Assembly: GCF_004118635.1 (NCBI RefSeq)
Contig: NZ_SDGU01000036.1
Location: 1-64,000, forward strand
DNA: 64,000 bases
Direction: 5' to 3'
Origin: Chlorobaculum sp. 24CR
GTDB taxonomy: Bacteria > Bacteroidota > Chlorobiia > Chlorobiales > Chlorobiaceae
Shown here piece after piece: positions 46,731 to 56,448 of this stretch (positions are counted from its first letter, which is position 1; the number at the start of each line of letters is the position of its first letter). The notes under the pieces are model-generated. The model ran no database searches. It saw only the letters and a program-made list of their open reading frames with translations, and was not told where the DNA came from. A program made the translations under genes and the position numbers.

Positions 46731-49021
46731 TGCAGGACAACGCTCCAAAAGAGGCGTTGCCATTCGGCAAACCGAACAAGCCAATCGACCTCGTTGGCTT
46801 CATCAAAAGATACGGCATGTTCGTGCTGGTGATCGGATCGTTCCTGTTCGCCCTCAGCGTGCCGCTCGTGCTGCTCATCAGCAAACCCAATTACGAGGTT
46901 CATGCCGTATTGAGAGTGGACCCGATCATTCCGCAGGTCATCACCAACTCCGAAGACCTCTCCATCATCAACTACTACCAGGACTACGCCAACACCCAGG
47001 CGAGGCGGATACTCGATTTCGATATTCTCGAAACAACGGTTAACAAACTCACGCCCGATCAGAAAGCCTCGATTTTCGCGCCGAACCTCCCTTCGGCGAC
47101 CTGCGCCGAAATAGCCGGAATCCTCGTCAAGGTCAACCCCGTGCCGGGCACGCACCTGATCGACATCGGCATTGCCGGGCCGAAGAAAAAGGGACTCGCC
47201 CCCCTCCTCAACAACCTGATGCAGGTCTATCTGGACAAGATGAGAAGAGGCAACGAGATGCAGGACAATGAGCGACTGGTCTATCTCAAAAATGAACAGC
47301 AGGTACTGAGCAACGATATAGCCTCGATCGAGGAGAAACTCAAGCTGCTCACGCAGGACATCTCGACAGCCGATTTTTCCGAAGCCAACAACATGGCCAG
47401 CAAAAAGGCTGACGAGCTTCAGCAGGTCGCCGTCAACGCCTTCGCCGACAGGGTTTCGTCCGAAAACCAGTTCCACGAAGCGGAAAGAAACAGCCGGCAG
47501 CTCAAAGCCCTCAGCCTCGACCCGATGGTCGAAGAGATGGTGATGGGCGACCAGTCGCTTGACTTCACAAGTTCGTGGACCTACCAGCAGCAGCAACAAC
47601 TCCGAAGCACCACGGACGGCCTGACGCCGAACAACCCCGACCGCATCTACGTCGAGCAGCGCATGAAGGCCATGCGCGATTACGAGAAAAAATTGCAGAA
47701 CGAAGTCCGCACCTCCGCGAAAACGATCATTTACGGCAAACGCGATTACGAACAGAAAAAGGAGCTGATCCAGACCAACAACAAGGCGGAAAAAGCCAAA
47801 AGCACCGAAGAAGAACTGGTCAAGGAGCTCGATAAAACCAGGAAAGAGTCGGTGCGCATTTCACTCGGCCTGCACCTCGGCGAGGCGCTCAAATCGACCC
47901 TGAAACACAAGCGCGACCTGCTCGACCAAATCGACACCCGCATTCACGAACTCGAGCTCGAAGGCAAAGCGCCGCTGCACATCGCCATCGAATCGCTTGC
48001 CCGTGAACCCGACAAACCGGCAGGCTCCAACACGAAAAAGCTGATGATGGTCTTTTTCGGCCTCTCGTTCGGATCAGTGGTCGTGCTCTTTGTGGCGTTC
48101 GATTTTCTCGACAACCGGATCAGGCGCAAAGAGGATATAAAGTCGGCCCTCGGTTATCCCCCGGCAAAAGAGATTCCCAAATCCGGCGAAGAGAAAAGCT
48201 TTCACCAGATACTCTCGCTTCAGCCCGGCGACGCTGCGGCAAAGGAAATCAGAAGTCTGGCGGTGAAGTTTGTTCATGAAAACCAGCTCAATCACTCGAA
48301 AATCATTCTCTTCAGCGGCGTTGAACGACAAACGGGCGCAACCTCGCTGGCATGGAACAGCGCGCAGGCTCTCAGTTCGCTCGTGCCGAAGGTGCTCCTG
48401 ATCGAGGCCGCTGCCAACACGCCGCCGCTCAGCGAACTCAACGGCCTCGCCAATGAACCCGATGGCCTGCGAGAGGCGCTGGCGGGCGGCAAATCGCCCG
48501 GAGAGATCACGGTTAACGGTGCCGAGGGTTCGCCCGCCATTCTCTACCACGGAAAGGCGACGGGCATCGCGCCGCAACAGCACCTCCCCGAAATACTCGC
48601 CGGGCTGAGGGAAGAGTACGATTTGATCTGCATCGACAGCCCGCCGGTGCTGGAGAGCAACCTGACCGAAAATCTGGCGCTCCATGCCGATATCGTCACC
48701 CTCGTCGCCCTTGGCGAAAGCACGATGTACCGCGACCTCCGGTCAGCCGCCGAGGCGTTCGTGCGGCTGGAGGTTCCGGCGATCATGCCGATCCTGAACT
48801 GGGGCGGCCCGGCAAAGAGTTCGAGCATCGACAAGCTGCTGGAAAAGCCTCCGGAGTTTCTCGACAAGATCGACACCGGAAAGCTCGAAGCGCTGCTCCT
48901 GAATCTGCCGTCGGGACGCCGCCTCTTCGAGCTTCTCTCCGGCGTACTCGCTTCGCTCAAAAAAGTCTCGAAACAAAAGAGACCGGAAGCGTCGGGCAAA
49001 AAGCAGCCCCCCAATCAATGA
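46730..49021 (+). CDS. Wzc/BY-kinase-like chain-length protein with degenerate ATPase
   Basis: 763 residues from the ATG overlapping the wzx stop. The N-terminal Wzz domain has a membrane helix near 30-50, a long coiled-coil middle (about 180-420), and a second helix around 445-465 (KKLMMVFFGLSFGSVVVLFVAF). The cytoplasmic domain resembles CpsD/CapB: IILFSGVERQTGATSLAWNSA, VLLIEAAAN and YDLICIDSPPV. The Walker A lysine is absent (GVERQTGATS instead of GEGKS/T), Walker A' has Glu-Ala for Asp-Ala, and no tyrosine cluster ends the protein. Chain length or export is likely, kinase activity is not. Confidence 0.87.
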   Translation: MQDNAPKEALPFGKPNKPIDLVGFIKRYGMFVLVIGSFLFALSVPLVLLISKPNYEVHAVLRVDPIIPQVITNSEDLSIINYYQDYANTQARRILDFDILETTVNKLTPDQKASIFAPNLPSATCAEIAGILVKVNPVPGTHLIDIGIAGPKKKGLAPLLNNLMQVYLDKMRRGNEMQDNERLVYLKNEQQVLSNDIASIEEKLKLLTQDISTADFSEANNMASKKADELQQVAVNAFADRVSSENQFHEAERNSRQLKALSLDPMVEEMVMGDQSLDFTSSWTYQQQQQLRSTTDGLTPNNPDRIYVEQRMKAMRDYEKKLQNEVRTSAKTIIYGKRDYEQKKELIQTNNKAEKAKSTEEELVKELDKTRKESVRISLGLHLGEALKSTLKHKRDLLDQIDTRIHELELEGKAPLHIAIESLAREPDKPAGSNTKKLMMVFFGLSFGSVVVLFVAFDFLDNRIRRKEDIKSALGYPPAKEIPKSGEEKSFHQILSLQPGDAAAKEIRSLAVKFVHENQLNHSKIILFSGVERQTGATSLAWNSAQALSSLVPKVLLIEAAANTPPLSELNGLANEPDGLREALAGGKSPGEITVNGAEGSPAILYHGKATGIAPQQHLPEILAGLREEYDLICIDSPPVLESNLTENLALHADIVTLVALGESTMYRDLRSAAEAFVRLEVPAIMPILNWGGPAKSSSIDKLLEKPPEFLDKIDTGKLEALLLNLPSGRRLFELLSGVLASLKKVSKQKRPEASGKKQPPNQ

Positions 49022-49028
49022 CACCGCA

Positions 49029-50168
49029 ATGAAGCATCTGCCGGTTCTGTTCGGCTACCACGCATCGAACCTCGGCAACAGCCACGTGCCGCTCTCGCTG
49101 TGCCGTTACCGGAACGAATCAGGACGCCCCACGACGCTGACCGTGCCGAGCTGCGAAGAGTCACTCGCCGCGCCGTGGCTCAAACCCGCCATGACCGGCA
49201 TAAGAAAAAGCCTCGTTTACCGGCTCGGCAGCAGCTCCCGGCCACGCATGATGGCCGAAGAGGCTTTCTTCAGAACGGAAGGCAGCGCCTCACCCGTCTA
49301 TCTCTGGGCGGGTCTCTGGCTCGACCTCTTCGAGCGTTTCAGCGCTCTGGGCGCGAAAATCATCATCGAGCGCATCAACTGCCATCGCGGCTCGGCGCGA
49401 GCTATCTTGCGCAAAGCCGCCGAATTCTGGAACACGACGCCGACCGATACCATATCTGACGAGCAAATTGCCGAAGAGAACCGCAAACTGCTGCTTGCCG
49501 ATTCGGTCTTCTGCCCGGGTCCGATGGTCAGAAAATCGATGCTCGACAGCGGCGTGGCTAAAGAAAAACTGATGTCGAGCAGCTACGGGTGGGCGCCGGA
49601 ACGCTTTGCGTCGATAGATCAGCCCGCGCCGCAAAACCCAAGGCCGGTTTTCCTCTTTGCCGGTACGCTCTGCCTGCGCAAAGGGGTGCTGCTCTTGTTG
49701 GAAGCGTGGAAACGCGCCCGGATCGATGGCGAGCTGGTGCTGTGCGGCGGCATCGACCCGGCAATCGAACCGATCGTGTCGCGGCATCTCGGCCAGTACA
49801 ACATTCGCCACATCGCCGACACTCGCACTATTGACCAGGTGTTCGGCATGGCTGATGTGTTCGTTTTTCCCAGCCTCGAAGAGGGCGGGCCGATGGTGAC
49901 TTACGAAGCGATGGCTCACGCCGTTCCACCACTCGTCACGGCGATGGGCGCGGGCGCGATTGTCGAGGATGGCGTCAGCGGCGTGGTGCTGCCCGATCTG
50001 GATGTCGATGCCTGGGCAGCGGCCTTGACGGAAATGTCGGAAAAGCGAGAGAAAAGAGAAGCGCTGGGGCGAAAAGCGCGTGAGCGCGCGGCGGAGTTCA
50101 CCTGGCGAAAGGTTGCCGTACGCCGAGCCGGATTGCTCGAAGCACGCTACCCGGAGCTTTGGAAATAA
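49029..50168 (+). CDS. Glycosyltransferase family 1 (GT-B)
   Basis: 379 residues. C-terminal domain with RPVFLFAGTLCLRKGVLLLLEAWKRARI, ELVLCGGIDPAIEPIV and VFVFPSLEEGGPMVTYEAMAHAVPPLVTAMGAGAIVEDGVSGVVL, a typical GT4 signature. The N-terminus begins HLPVLFGYHASNLGNSHVPLSLCRYR. It begins 7 bp after the Wzc-like gene. Donor and acceptor unknown. Confidence 0.92.
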   Translation: MKHLPVLFGYHASNLGNSHVPLSLCRYRNESGRPTTLTVPSCEESLAAPWLKPAMTGIRKSLVYRLGSSSRPRMMAEEAFFRTEGSASPVYLWAGLWLDLFERFSALGAKIIIERINCHRGSARAILRKAAEFWNTTPTDTISDEQIAEENRKLLLADSVFCPGPMVRKSMLDSGVAKEKLMSSSYGWAPERFASIDQPAPQNPRPVFLFAGTLCLRKGVLLLLEAWKRARIDGELVLCGGIDPAIEPIVSRHLGQYNIRHIADTRTIDQVFGMADVFVFPSLEEGGPMVTYEAMAHAVPPLVTAMGAGAIVEDGVSGVVLPDLDVDAWAAALTEMSEKREKREALGRKARERAAEFTWRKVAVRRAGLLEARYPELWK

Positions 50169-50187
50169 CGACCGGCCCATTGCATCA

Positions 50188-50715
50188 ATGAAAACGATGG
50201 AAACCACCGCGCCAATTTCAGCAACCGAGCCGGACTGGAGGCGCGAAAAGCGAGTTCCGGGACGTTACGAACCCGCCAAAAAGCTGCTTGCGGCGCTGCG
50301 CCGCTATCAACGGCTGAAGACGAGCGGCAGCATCGTGGCCCGCGCGTTGCGTCCGCTGGCCGTGCTGCGGCACCGATTCTGGAGCGCGGTCACGGGCGCG
50401 GACATTCCGCTCGACTCGCAGATCGGCGGCGGGCTGCTCCTGCCGCACCCGAACGGCATCGTCATTCACCCGGATGCGCGGATAGGCCCCAACTGCCTGT
50501 TGTTCCAACAGGTGACGATAGGCATGGGCGGACGCAAACCCGGCGCTCCCGTCATTGGCGGGCATGTCGATATTGGCGCGGGCGCAAAGATTCTCGGCGG
50601 CGTCCGGATCGGCGACCACGCGCTGGTCGGCGCGAACGCCGTCGTGCTCGACGACGTGCCCCCGCACGCCACCGCCGTCGGTATTCCGGCGAGAGTTGTC
50701 GAGCCGAAACAGTGA
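50188..50715 (+). CDS. CysE-like hexapeptide acetyltransferase
   Basis: 175 residues from the ATG at 50188; an earlier GTG or ATG in the frame would overlap the glycosyltransferase. SAVTGADIPLDSQIGGGLLLPHPNGIVIHPDARIGPNCLLFQQVTIG, then PVIGGHVDIGAGAKILGGVRIGDHALVGANAVVLDDVP and AVGIPARVV. Second polysaccharide-associated O-acetyltransferase of the locus, related to the one at 41.1 kb but with a different N-terminus. Confidence 0.9.
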   Translation: MKTMETTAPISATEPDWRREKRVPGRYEPAKKLLAALRRYQRLKTSGSIVARALRPLAVLRHRFWSAVTGADIPLDSQIGGGLLLPHPNGIVIHPDARIGPNCLLFQQVTIGMGGRKPGAPVIGGHVDIGAGAKILGGVRIGDHALVGANAVVLDDVPPHATAVGIPARVVEPKQ

Positions 50716-51165
50716 GGGCGTCTGAAGAGTGGGCGGCCCCGAAAACGAAGCGGTTGCCTCAAAAGCGAAAACAAGTCGTTTTTTGTGATTTCACGGCTTC
50801 ATTTTTTGTCGTTCTGAGTCCGATGCGGTCGGGCGAAGAATCCGGAAAATTCTCATAAAGCGCTATAAATTATTTATTTACAGGTGTTCTTCGGGAACCG
50901 GATTTTTCACTTCGTTCAGAATAACACAGAGCCTGAGTATAGAGAACGTGTTTGATAAATGACTTTTGAGACAGCCTCCCTCCGTTGAAGAAGAACTCTT
51001 TCGAGAGTAACTAAGGCAAAACAAATCATGACGTCAGCCCGACACCTTCGATCCGGAAAATGATGACTTGTCACCGGAGCGATACCATGGTGACGCGGCG
51101 GGCAAAAGCATTCATCACGGGCGCTTTTCCGGTTTCCGGAACACAACGCAACAGACTCGGCCCTC
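50716..51165. other. 450-bp gap inside the polysaccharide locus
   Basis: No supported gene. It holds a facing pair of related strings, TTCTGA...GAAGAATCCGG (50812-50845) and CCGGATTTTTCACTTCGTTCAGAA (50898-50921), which could fold into a large imperfect hairpin. It is the largest interruption of the locus and may separate two transcription units. Confidence 0.55.
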
Positions 51166-52605
51166 ATGCTTGAAAACGGCGGAAATTTCATGGTGCCGGT
51201 CGCCCTGTTCGGCTGGATTCCCATCGTCAAGTCGCTTTTCAAGCGATTCGACGTAAGGCTGGCCATCGCCATCGCCTTTGTCGGCGGCTGGGAGTTTCTG
51301 CCTGTCGCGGGCCTGAAAATCAAGGGAATACCCGAATACAACAAAGTGACCGCCACCTGCATGGTCATTTTGTTCTGGGCGCGCCATTTCGACCGAGAGC
51401 GGCTCCGGAACGTCTCCTTCAGCCCTATCGACCTGCCGATACTCATCTGGTGCATCGCCCCGTTCTTCTCTTCGGTTTTCAACTACCTCGGCCTCTATGA
51501 CGGCCTTTCGCAAACCATGTACCAGAGCATCACCTGGGGCGTGCCCTGGTACATCGGAAGAGTCTGGTTCAGCGACGCCGACGGCCTGAAACTGCTTGGT
51601 ACGGCAATCTTTATCGGGGCGATCATTTACATCCCCTTCTGCTGGTTCGAGCTGATTATGAGTCCGCAGCTCCACCGGCTGACCTACGGATTCCACCAGC
51701 ACAGCTTTCTCCAGACGCTCAGGGATGGCGGCGGATTCCGGCCAATGGCCTATATGGATCACGGGCTGATGACCGCCACCTGGATGGGGCTTGCCCTTTT
51801 TCTCGGCGCATGGCTACTCTATACCAGGGAGCTTCCTGAAAAAATCCTGTCGCTGCCATCAGGTTTGCTGCTGCTGGCGCTTGCCGTCACCTTTCTGATG
51901 ATGAAGTCATACGGAGCGATTTTCCTGATTTTTCTGGGGCTGCTTTTCGCCTTTCTCTCCAACAAGATGAAAAACTACTGGCTGATTGTGGTGTTACTCG
52001 CCGCGCCACATCTCTATGTCTATACCCGGACGACCGGCATCTGGGATGGCACGAACCTCTCAAGCTTCGTGGCCGAAAAATTCAGCCCGACCCGCGCCCA
52101 GTCACTCCAGTTCCGCTTCGACAACGAAACGATCCTCATCCGGAAAGCGATGGAAGGCACCGTGTTCGGCTGGGGCGGCTACGGCCGCTCGCGCGTGTAC
52201 GATGAAACCGGCAAGGACGTCAGCGTCACCGACGGGCTCTGGATCATCACCCTCGGCCAGAACGGCATTTTCGGCCTCATGGCCCTGATACTCGCCGTAC
52301 AGACGCCGGTAATCTTCTACCTCATGCGAAGCGCCCCGGAACGATGGAACGAAAAAAACCGTGGCGCGCCCACGGTGATGGTCGTTTTTATGGCCACCTA
52401 CATGATCGACAGCCTCCTGAACGCCATGATAAATCCGGTCTATATGGTCTTTAGCGGCGGCATCGTCGGCATGTTGCTCAAAGGCGAAACGGCGTTTAAC
52501 GTCAATGCCGGCAGTGATTTGACTGAAACGCCTCGATTCGTCATGCCAAAAACCCGTTTCCTCCCCTCCCCCTCGTTTCAGGGTTCGTCACGCTTTATCA
52601 GTTGA
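51166..52605 (+). CDS. O-antigen ligase/Wzy-like membrane protein
   Basis: 479 residues with roughly ten hydrophobic segments. A large periplasmic-type loop contains the segment RAQSLQFRFDNETILIRKAMEGTVFGWGGYGRSRVYDETG, and VTDGLWIITLGQNGIFGLMALI follows, the usual pattern around the active loop of O-antigen ligase/polymerase proteins. Likely polymerises or transfers the lipid-linked repeat units. The codons after about residue 450 look like an unstructured tail. First gene after the 450-bp gap. Confidence 0.85.
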   Translation: MLENGGNFMVPVALFGWIPIVKSLFKRFDVRLAIAIAFVGGWEFLPVAGLKIKGIPEYNKVTATCMVILFWARHFDRERLRNVSFSPIDLPILIWCIAPFFSSVFNYLGLYDGLSQTMYQSITWGVPWYIGRVWFSDADGLKLLGTAIFIGAIIYIPFCWFELIMSPQLHRLTYGFHQHSFLQTLRDGGGFRPMAYMDHGLMTATWMGLALFLGAWLLYTRELPEKILSLPSGLLLLALAVTFLMMKSYGAIFLIFLGLLFAFLSNKMKNYWLIVVLLAAPHLYVYTRTTGIWDGTNLSSFVAEKFSPTRAQSLQFRFDNETILIRKAMEGTVFGWGGYGRSRVYDETGKDVSVTDGLWIITLGQNGIFGLMALILAVQTPVIFYLMRSAPERWNEKNRGAPTVMVVFMATYMIDSLLNAMINPVYMVFSGGIVGMLLKGETAFNVNAGSDLTETPRFVMPKTRFLPSPSFQGSSRFIS

Positions 52606-52617
52606 GAACATCAAGGT

Positions 52618-53082
52618 ATGAGCAGAGCGCCAAAAGAACATCCGTGGTCTGAATCCGGTTCAGTGTCCAGAATCAGAAGCTTGTGGATTGCAGCGTTCAT
52701 CGCGGGTCTGGTTGGAGCATTCGTGCCCAAACCGGAGTTCCGGTACGGATTTTTCATGCTCGACACCCTCATGCACCTGATGATTTTTGCGATTTTGGCA
52801 TTCATGCCGATGATTTTGTTCAGAAACAGGAGAACCACCTTTCTCTTGGCCATATCGATGGCCCCGGTCGGCTACCTGCTCGAAAACTTTCATATGATGA
52901 TGACCGGCGAGAGCTTCAACGCCATCAACGCCCTTGCCAACAACGCCGGAGTCCTTGCCGGTATTGCCGCCGGATTCTTTGTTCGCCTCAAGCTGCACTA
53001 TGAACGCGAGCCGCTGACAACGGAAGCAGATAGCACGCCCGGCAACACTCACGACAACCCGTGCAGGCAGCTCAAAAGCTGA
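52618..53082 (+). CDS. VanZ-family membrane protein
   Basis: 154 residues. Four hydrophobic segments: AAFIAGLVGAFVP, LDTLMHLMIFAILAFMPMILF, TFLLAISMAPVGYLLENFHMM and ANNAGVLAGIAAGFFVRLKL. The DTLMHLMIFAILAF, ENFHM and N-(x)5-G pattern is that of VanZ-like proteins. VanZ confers teicoplanin resistance by unknown means, and relatives occur in polysaccharide loci. Specific role here unknown. Confidence 0.87.
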   Translation: MSRAPKEHPWSESGSVSRIRSLWIAAFIAGLVGAFVPKPEFRYGFFMLDTLMHLMIFAILAFMPMILFRNRRTTFLLAISMAPVGYLLENFHMMMTGESFNAINALANNAGVLAGIAAGFFVRLKLHYEREPLTTEADSTPGNTHDNPCRQLKS

Positions 53083-53133
53083 ACCCCGCGTACGCAAAAA
53101 CCGGTAATTCATAACGAGAGCACCCTGAAAGCC

Positions 53134-54168
53134 ATGAAAGTCTCCATACTCTACGCAGGACTCGCATCGCCGCATGTCGGCTGGCTGGCTATCGACGAAC
53201 TGGCGGAGCTGTTGGCCGCCTATTTTGATGCCGAAATACTCTCGCCGAAACCTCAAGCCGCAGGATGGCCGGAAAGGCTGATAAAACCTGACAGGATCGT
53301 TTACGAGCCGTTGCAGACCTCTGGCGGCGACGTGCTGATCGTGGTTGCCAGAAATCCGGGCGATCTCGGAATGATTAACGCCATCGCCGACTGCCGCAAA
53401 AAATTCAGCAAGATTTACGGCTTTGTCACCGACTCCTATTTCCACGCCGGATACGGAAAAGAGACGGCGAAATTCGACGCGATAACCGTCACCGCTCACG
53501 AAGACGCGGCCTATCCGAAAGAGCATTTCGGCATCACCGTCCATCAGCTCTACCAGGGAACGGACGCCCTGAGCTGGACGCCGCGCAAACTGATGGCCAG
53601 AGAGATCGACATCACGGGTTTCGGGCGGATGCCGTCAAGCTATCAAGCCTGTTTCACGGAGCGTTTTCACCCGATGAAATCACCTTGGCTCTACCTTCAC
53701 TCCCCTCTCGGCAATCTGACCGGCCCCACGATTCGCCTTGAACGGGGAATGCTGTTCAAACTGCTGCACCGCACCCGCATTTCGCTCGCCTTTCATCTCT
53801 ATGTGGAGCCGCAAGGCGACCGGCCCCGCTCGATGATGGTGACGAGCCGATGGCTCGAATCGCTGCTCTCGGGCTGCATCGTCGCCGGAAAACTGCCGGT
53901 TTCGCGAATGGCCGACGAGATGCTCTTCTGGCCCGGAGCGACAACCGAGCTTTCAGACGATCCCGCTACCGCCGCCGATGAGCTGGTGGATATGCTCTCG
54001 CGAAACGATGAACTCGAAGAGCAGCGACTCGTCAACATCACGCAGGTCATCACGAACCACGACTGGCGCTACCGGATAGAGCGCTTCTGTGAGCTGATGA
54101 ACCTGCCGGTTCCCGCCGCGCTGCCCGGCGACATCGCGCAATTGCGGCAACTGATCCCGACAGCATAA
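53134..54168 (+). CDS. Putative glycosyltransferase (GT-B, CgeB-like)
   Basis: 344 residues, soluble. Not a classical GT4: the N-terminal half has KVSILYAGLASPHVGWLAIDEL and YGFVTDSYFHAGYGKETAKFDAITVTAHED. The second half has TSRWLESLLSGCIVAGKLPVSRMADEMLFW, followed by DPATAADELVDMLSRNDELEEQRLVNI, similar to the Glyco_trans_1_2/CgeB C-terminus. Family assignment rests on this layout and on the polysaccharide context. I give the call moderate weight. Confidence 0.7.
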   Translation: MKVSILYAGLASPHVGWLAIDELAELLAAYFDAEILSPKPQAAGWPERLIKPDRIVYEPLQTSGGDVLIVVARNPGDLGMINAIADCRKKFSKIYGFVTDSYFHAGYGKETAKFDAITVTAHEDAAYPKEHFGITVHQLYQGTDALSWTPRKLMAREIDITGFGRMPSSYQACFTERFHPMKSPWLYLHSPLGNLTGPTIRLERGMLFKLLHRTRISLAFHLYVEPQGDRPRSMMVTSRWLESLLSGCIVAGKLPVSRMADEMLFWPGATTELSDDPATAADELVDMLSRNDELEEQRLVNITQVITNHDWRYRIERFCELMNLPVPAALPGDIAQLRQLIPTA

Positions 54169-54245
54169 ATAAGCCTGAAAACAACGTTCAGCATCGACCT
54201 CCTCGCCATCAGCAGCGCCTAAATCACGCATAAATCCCCACGGAG

Positions 54246-55340
54246 ATGAAGATCACCGAACTTGCCCGCATGGGGCTGAACCATTCACGCAACGCGCTTG
54301 CCGAATCGCTCTACATCAAAAGCGGCATCGATTTCACCCGGCCCGTCACCTTCCACGCGCTGGTCAACGAGCGCTGCAACTGCAAGTGCCGCCACTGCGA
54401 GTACTGGCGGCAGGCGGAGTACATTCCTGAGATGTCGATCGAGGAGTGGCAGAAAACCCTGCTCAGCATCAAGGAGTTCACCGGGCGATTCTCCGTGAAC
54501 TTCAGCGGCGGCGAACCCTTTATAAAAAAAGGATTTATCGACCTCCTGCGCTTCTGCCGCGACAACGATATTCTGGCGGGCGTCACCACCAACGGCGCGT
54601 TGCTGAACGAAAAAAACGTGCAGGCGCTCGTGGCCGCCCGTCCGTTCAATCTCAACATTTCGCTCGACTCGACCACGGCGGCGGTGCACGACTACGTGCG
54701 CGGCATGACGGGCCTCTTCGAGCGCATCGTGCGCGGCATCGGCCTTTTGAAGGCGGAGCAAGAGAAGCAGGGCGTCACCTTTCCGATCATCATCAAGCCG
54801 ACGGTCATGTCCGCCAACTTCCGCGAACTGCCGGAGATCGTGCGCTGGGCGGAGAATATTGGCGCGACGGCGGTGAACTTCCAGCCGCTCGGTCGCTGGA
54901 CGCCGGAGACGTACGACGAACTGTGGATCGAAGAGAAGGAGATGGCCGAATTTGAAAAGGTGATCGAGCGGCTCATCGAAATGAAACGCGCCGGGTCGCC
55001 GATCATGAACAGCGAGGAGATTCTGCGACTGATGCCCGCGAGCTTCCGCGAAGAGAAGGCCTCGCCGGAGCACCTCCCCTGCCGCATCGGGCTGCACGAA
55101 TTCTACATCCGCCCCGACGGCGAGGTAAAGCTCTGCTTCCACTTCCCCTCCATCGGCAACACCACGAGGGAGTCAGCACGGGAGATATGGACGGGCGCGA
55201 GGGCCAGGAAGATTCGCGAAGCGACGATCAAGTGCGACAAGCTCTGCCTGCTCACCTGCCTGTCGCAAAAGTCGCTCGTCAACAAGGCGAGCCAGGCGCT
55301 GACCATCCTCAACCGGCAGAAAACCAAGGCCGCGAAGTAA
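54246..55340 (+). CDS. Radical SAM protein with SPASM-like C-terminus
   Basis: 364 residues. The iron-sulfur cluster motif is C-x3-C-x2-C in NERCNCKCRHCEYW (about 46-53), SAM motif FSGGEPFIKKGFIDLLRFCR, and NLNISLDSTTAAVHDYVRG. A C-terminal SPASM-type site has CRIGLHEFYIRPDGEVKLCFHF and CDKLCLLTC. Such enzymes modify peptides, sugars or lipids by radical chemistry. It sits between two glycosyltransferases, 77 bp after one and 7 bp before the next, so a sugar or lipid-linked substrate is plausible but unproven. Confidence 0.9.
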   Translation: MKITELARMGLNHSRNALAESLYIKSGIDFTRPVTFHALVNERCNCKCRHCEYWRQAEYIPEMSIEEWQKTLLSIKEFTGRFSVNFSGGEPFIKKGFIDLLRFCRDNDILAGVTTNGALLNEKNVQALVAARPFNLNISLDSTTAAVHDYVRGMTGLFERIVRGIGLLKAEQEKQGVTFPIIIKPTVMSANFRELPEIVRWAENIGATAVNFQPLGRWTPETYDELWIEEKEMAEFEKVIERLIEMKRAGSPIMNSEEILRLMPASFREEKASPEHLPCRIGLHEFYIRPDGEVKLCFHFPSIGNTTRESAREIWTGARARKIREATIKCDKLCLLTCLSQKSLVNKASQALTILNRQKTKAAK

Positions 55341-55347
55341 ACTCACG

Positions 55348-56448
55348 ATGAACGAAAAGCACCTCGACAGCCCGGCGTACCGCAATGGCCGCGACCTGCC
55401 GGAGATCGACTGCGTCCTGATCGGCGTCAACAGCGCGAAGACGCTTGGGCGCTGCATCGAGTCGATCCGCTCCGGCAGCTATCCGCCGGAAAAGCTTCGC
55501 ATCTGTTACGCCGACGGCGGCTCGACCGACGAAAGCATCGCGGTGGCCAGACGCTACGACGGCGTGCGGGTGCTCGCGCTGACGCCGGAGTACCCGACGC
55601 CGGGGCTTGGCCGGAACGCCGGATGGAGAAGCGGCTCCGCGCCGCTGGTGCAGTTCCTCGACTCGGACACCATCGTCGATCCGGAGTGGTTCGGCAAAGC
55701 GGTCGGCAGGATGCGTGACGCCCGTTTCGGCGCGGTCATCGGCTTCCGGCGCGAGCTGCACCCGGAGCGCTCGATTTACAACTGGATCGGCGACCTCGAA
55801 TGGAACGGGCCGGTCGGCGAGTCGGACTGCTTCGGCGGCGACGTGCTCCTGCGCCGCGAAGCGCTCGAAACGACCGGCGGCTACGACGAAACGCTCGTCG
55901 GCGGCGAAGACCCGGAGTTGAGCCGCCGCGTCATCCGCGCCGGATGGAAGATCGAGCGCATCGACGCCGTCATGACGCGCCACGACCTGGCCATGACCAC
56001 GCTCAAACAGTACCTCAAACGCGCCTACCGCTCCGGCTACGGCTTCGCCGCCGTGCGGGCGCGGGAGGCCCGGCTCGGCAGCCCGTTCTGGAAAGCGGAC
56101 TTCCGCAAGATCGCCATCAAAGGCGGCGGCTTCATCGCCGCGGAGAGCCTTGCGACAGTGACGCTGCTCTCCGCCCGCCCCTCGGTGACATCGATGCTCA
56201 CAGCGACGGCGCTCTGCCTGGCGGGAGTGCCACTGCTCTTCTCGCCGCGCCTCTTCAAAGTCGGCAAGTTCATGCAGGAAAACCAGTTGAGCCGCAAGGA
56301 GGCAAAAATCTACGCCTGGCACTGCTCGGCGGTGGTGCTGCCGCAGCTCGCTGGCGTCATCCGCTTTCATGCGGGTGCGCTCCTCAACCGGCCGCTGAAA
56401 AACAAAAAAAGCGCTTTAAAAACCGGACTTTCAAATCCCGCAGCATGA
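55348..56448 (+). CDS. Glycosyltransferase family 2
   Basis: 366 residues. IDCVLIGVNSAKTLGRCIESIR, CYADGGSTDESIAVARRY, and LGRNAGWRSGSAPLVQFLDSDTIVDPEWF carrying the DSD metal motif; also GGYDETLVGGEDPELSRRVIRAGWKI. The C-terminal 100 residues contain two hydrophobic stretches (ESLATVTLLSARP and LTATALCLAGVPLLF), giving membrane attachment. It overlaps the next gene by 4 bp. Confidence 0.93.
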   Translation: MNEKHLDSPAYRNGRDLPEIDCVLIGVNSAKTLGRCIESIRSGSYPPEKLRICYADGGSTDESIAVARRYDGVRVLALTPEYPTPGLGRNAGWRSGSAPLVQFLDSDTIVDPEWFGKAVGRMRDARFGAVIGFRRELHPERSIYNWIGDLEWNGPVGESDCFGGDVLLRREALETTGGYDETLVGGEDPELSRRVIRAGWKIERIDAVMTRHDLAMTTLKQYLKRAYRSGYGFAAVRAREARLGSPFWKADFRKIAIKGGGFIAAESLATVTLLSARPSVTSMLTATALCLAGVPLLFSPRLFKVGKFMQENQLSRKEAKIYAWHCSAVVLPQLAGVIRFHAGALLNRPLKNKKSALKTGLSNPAA

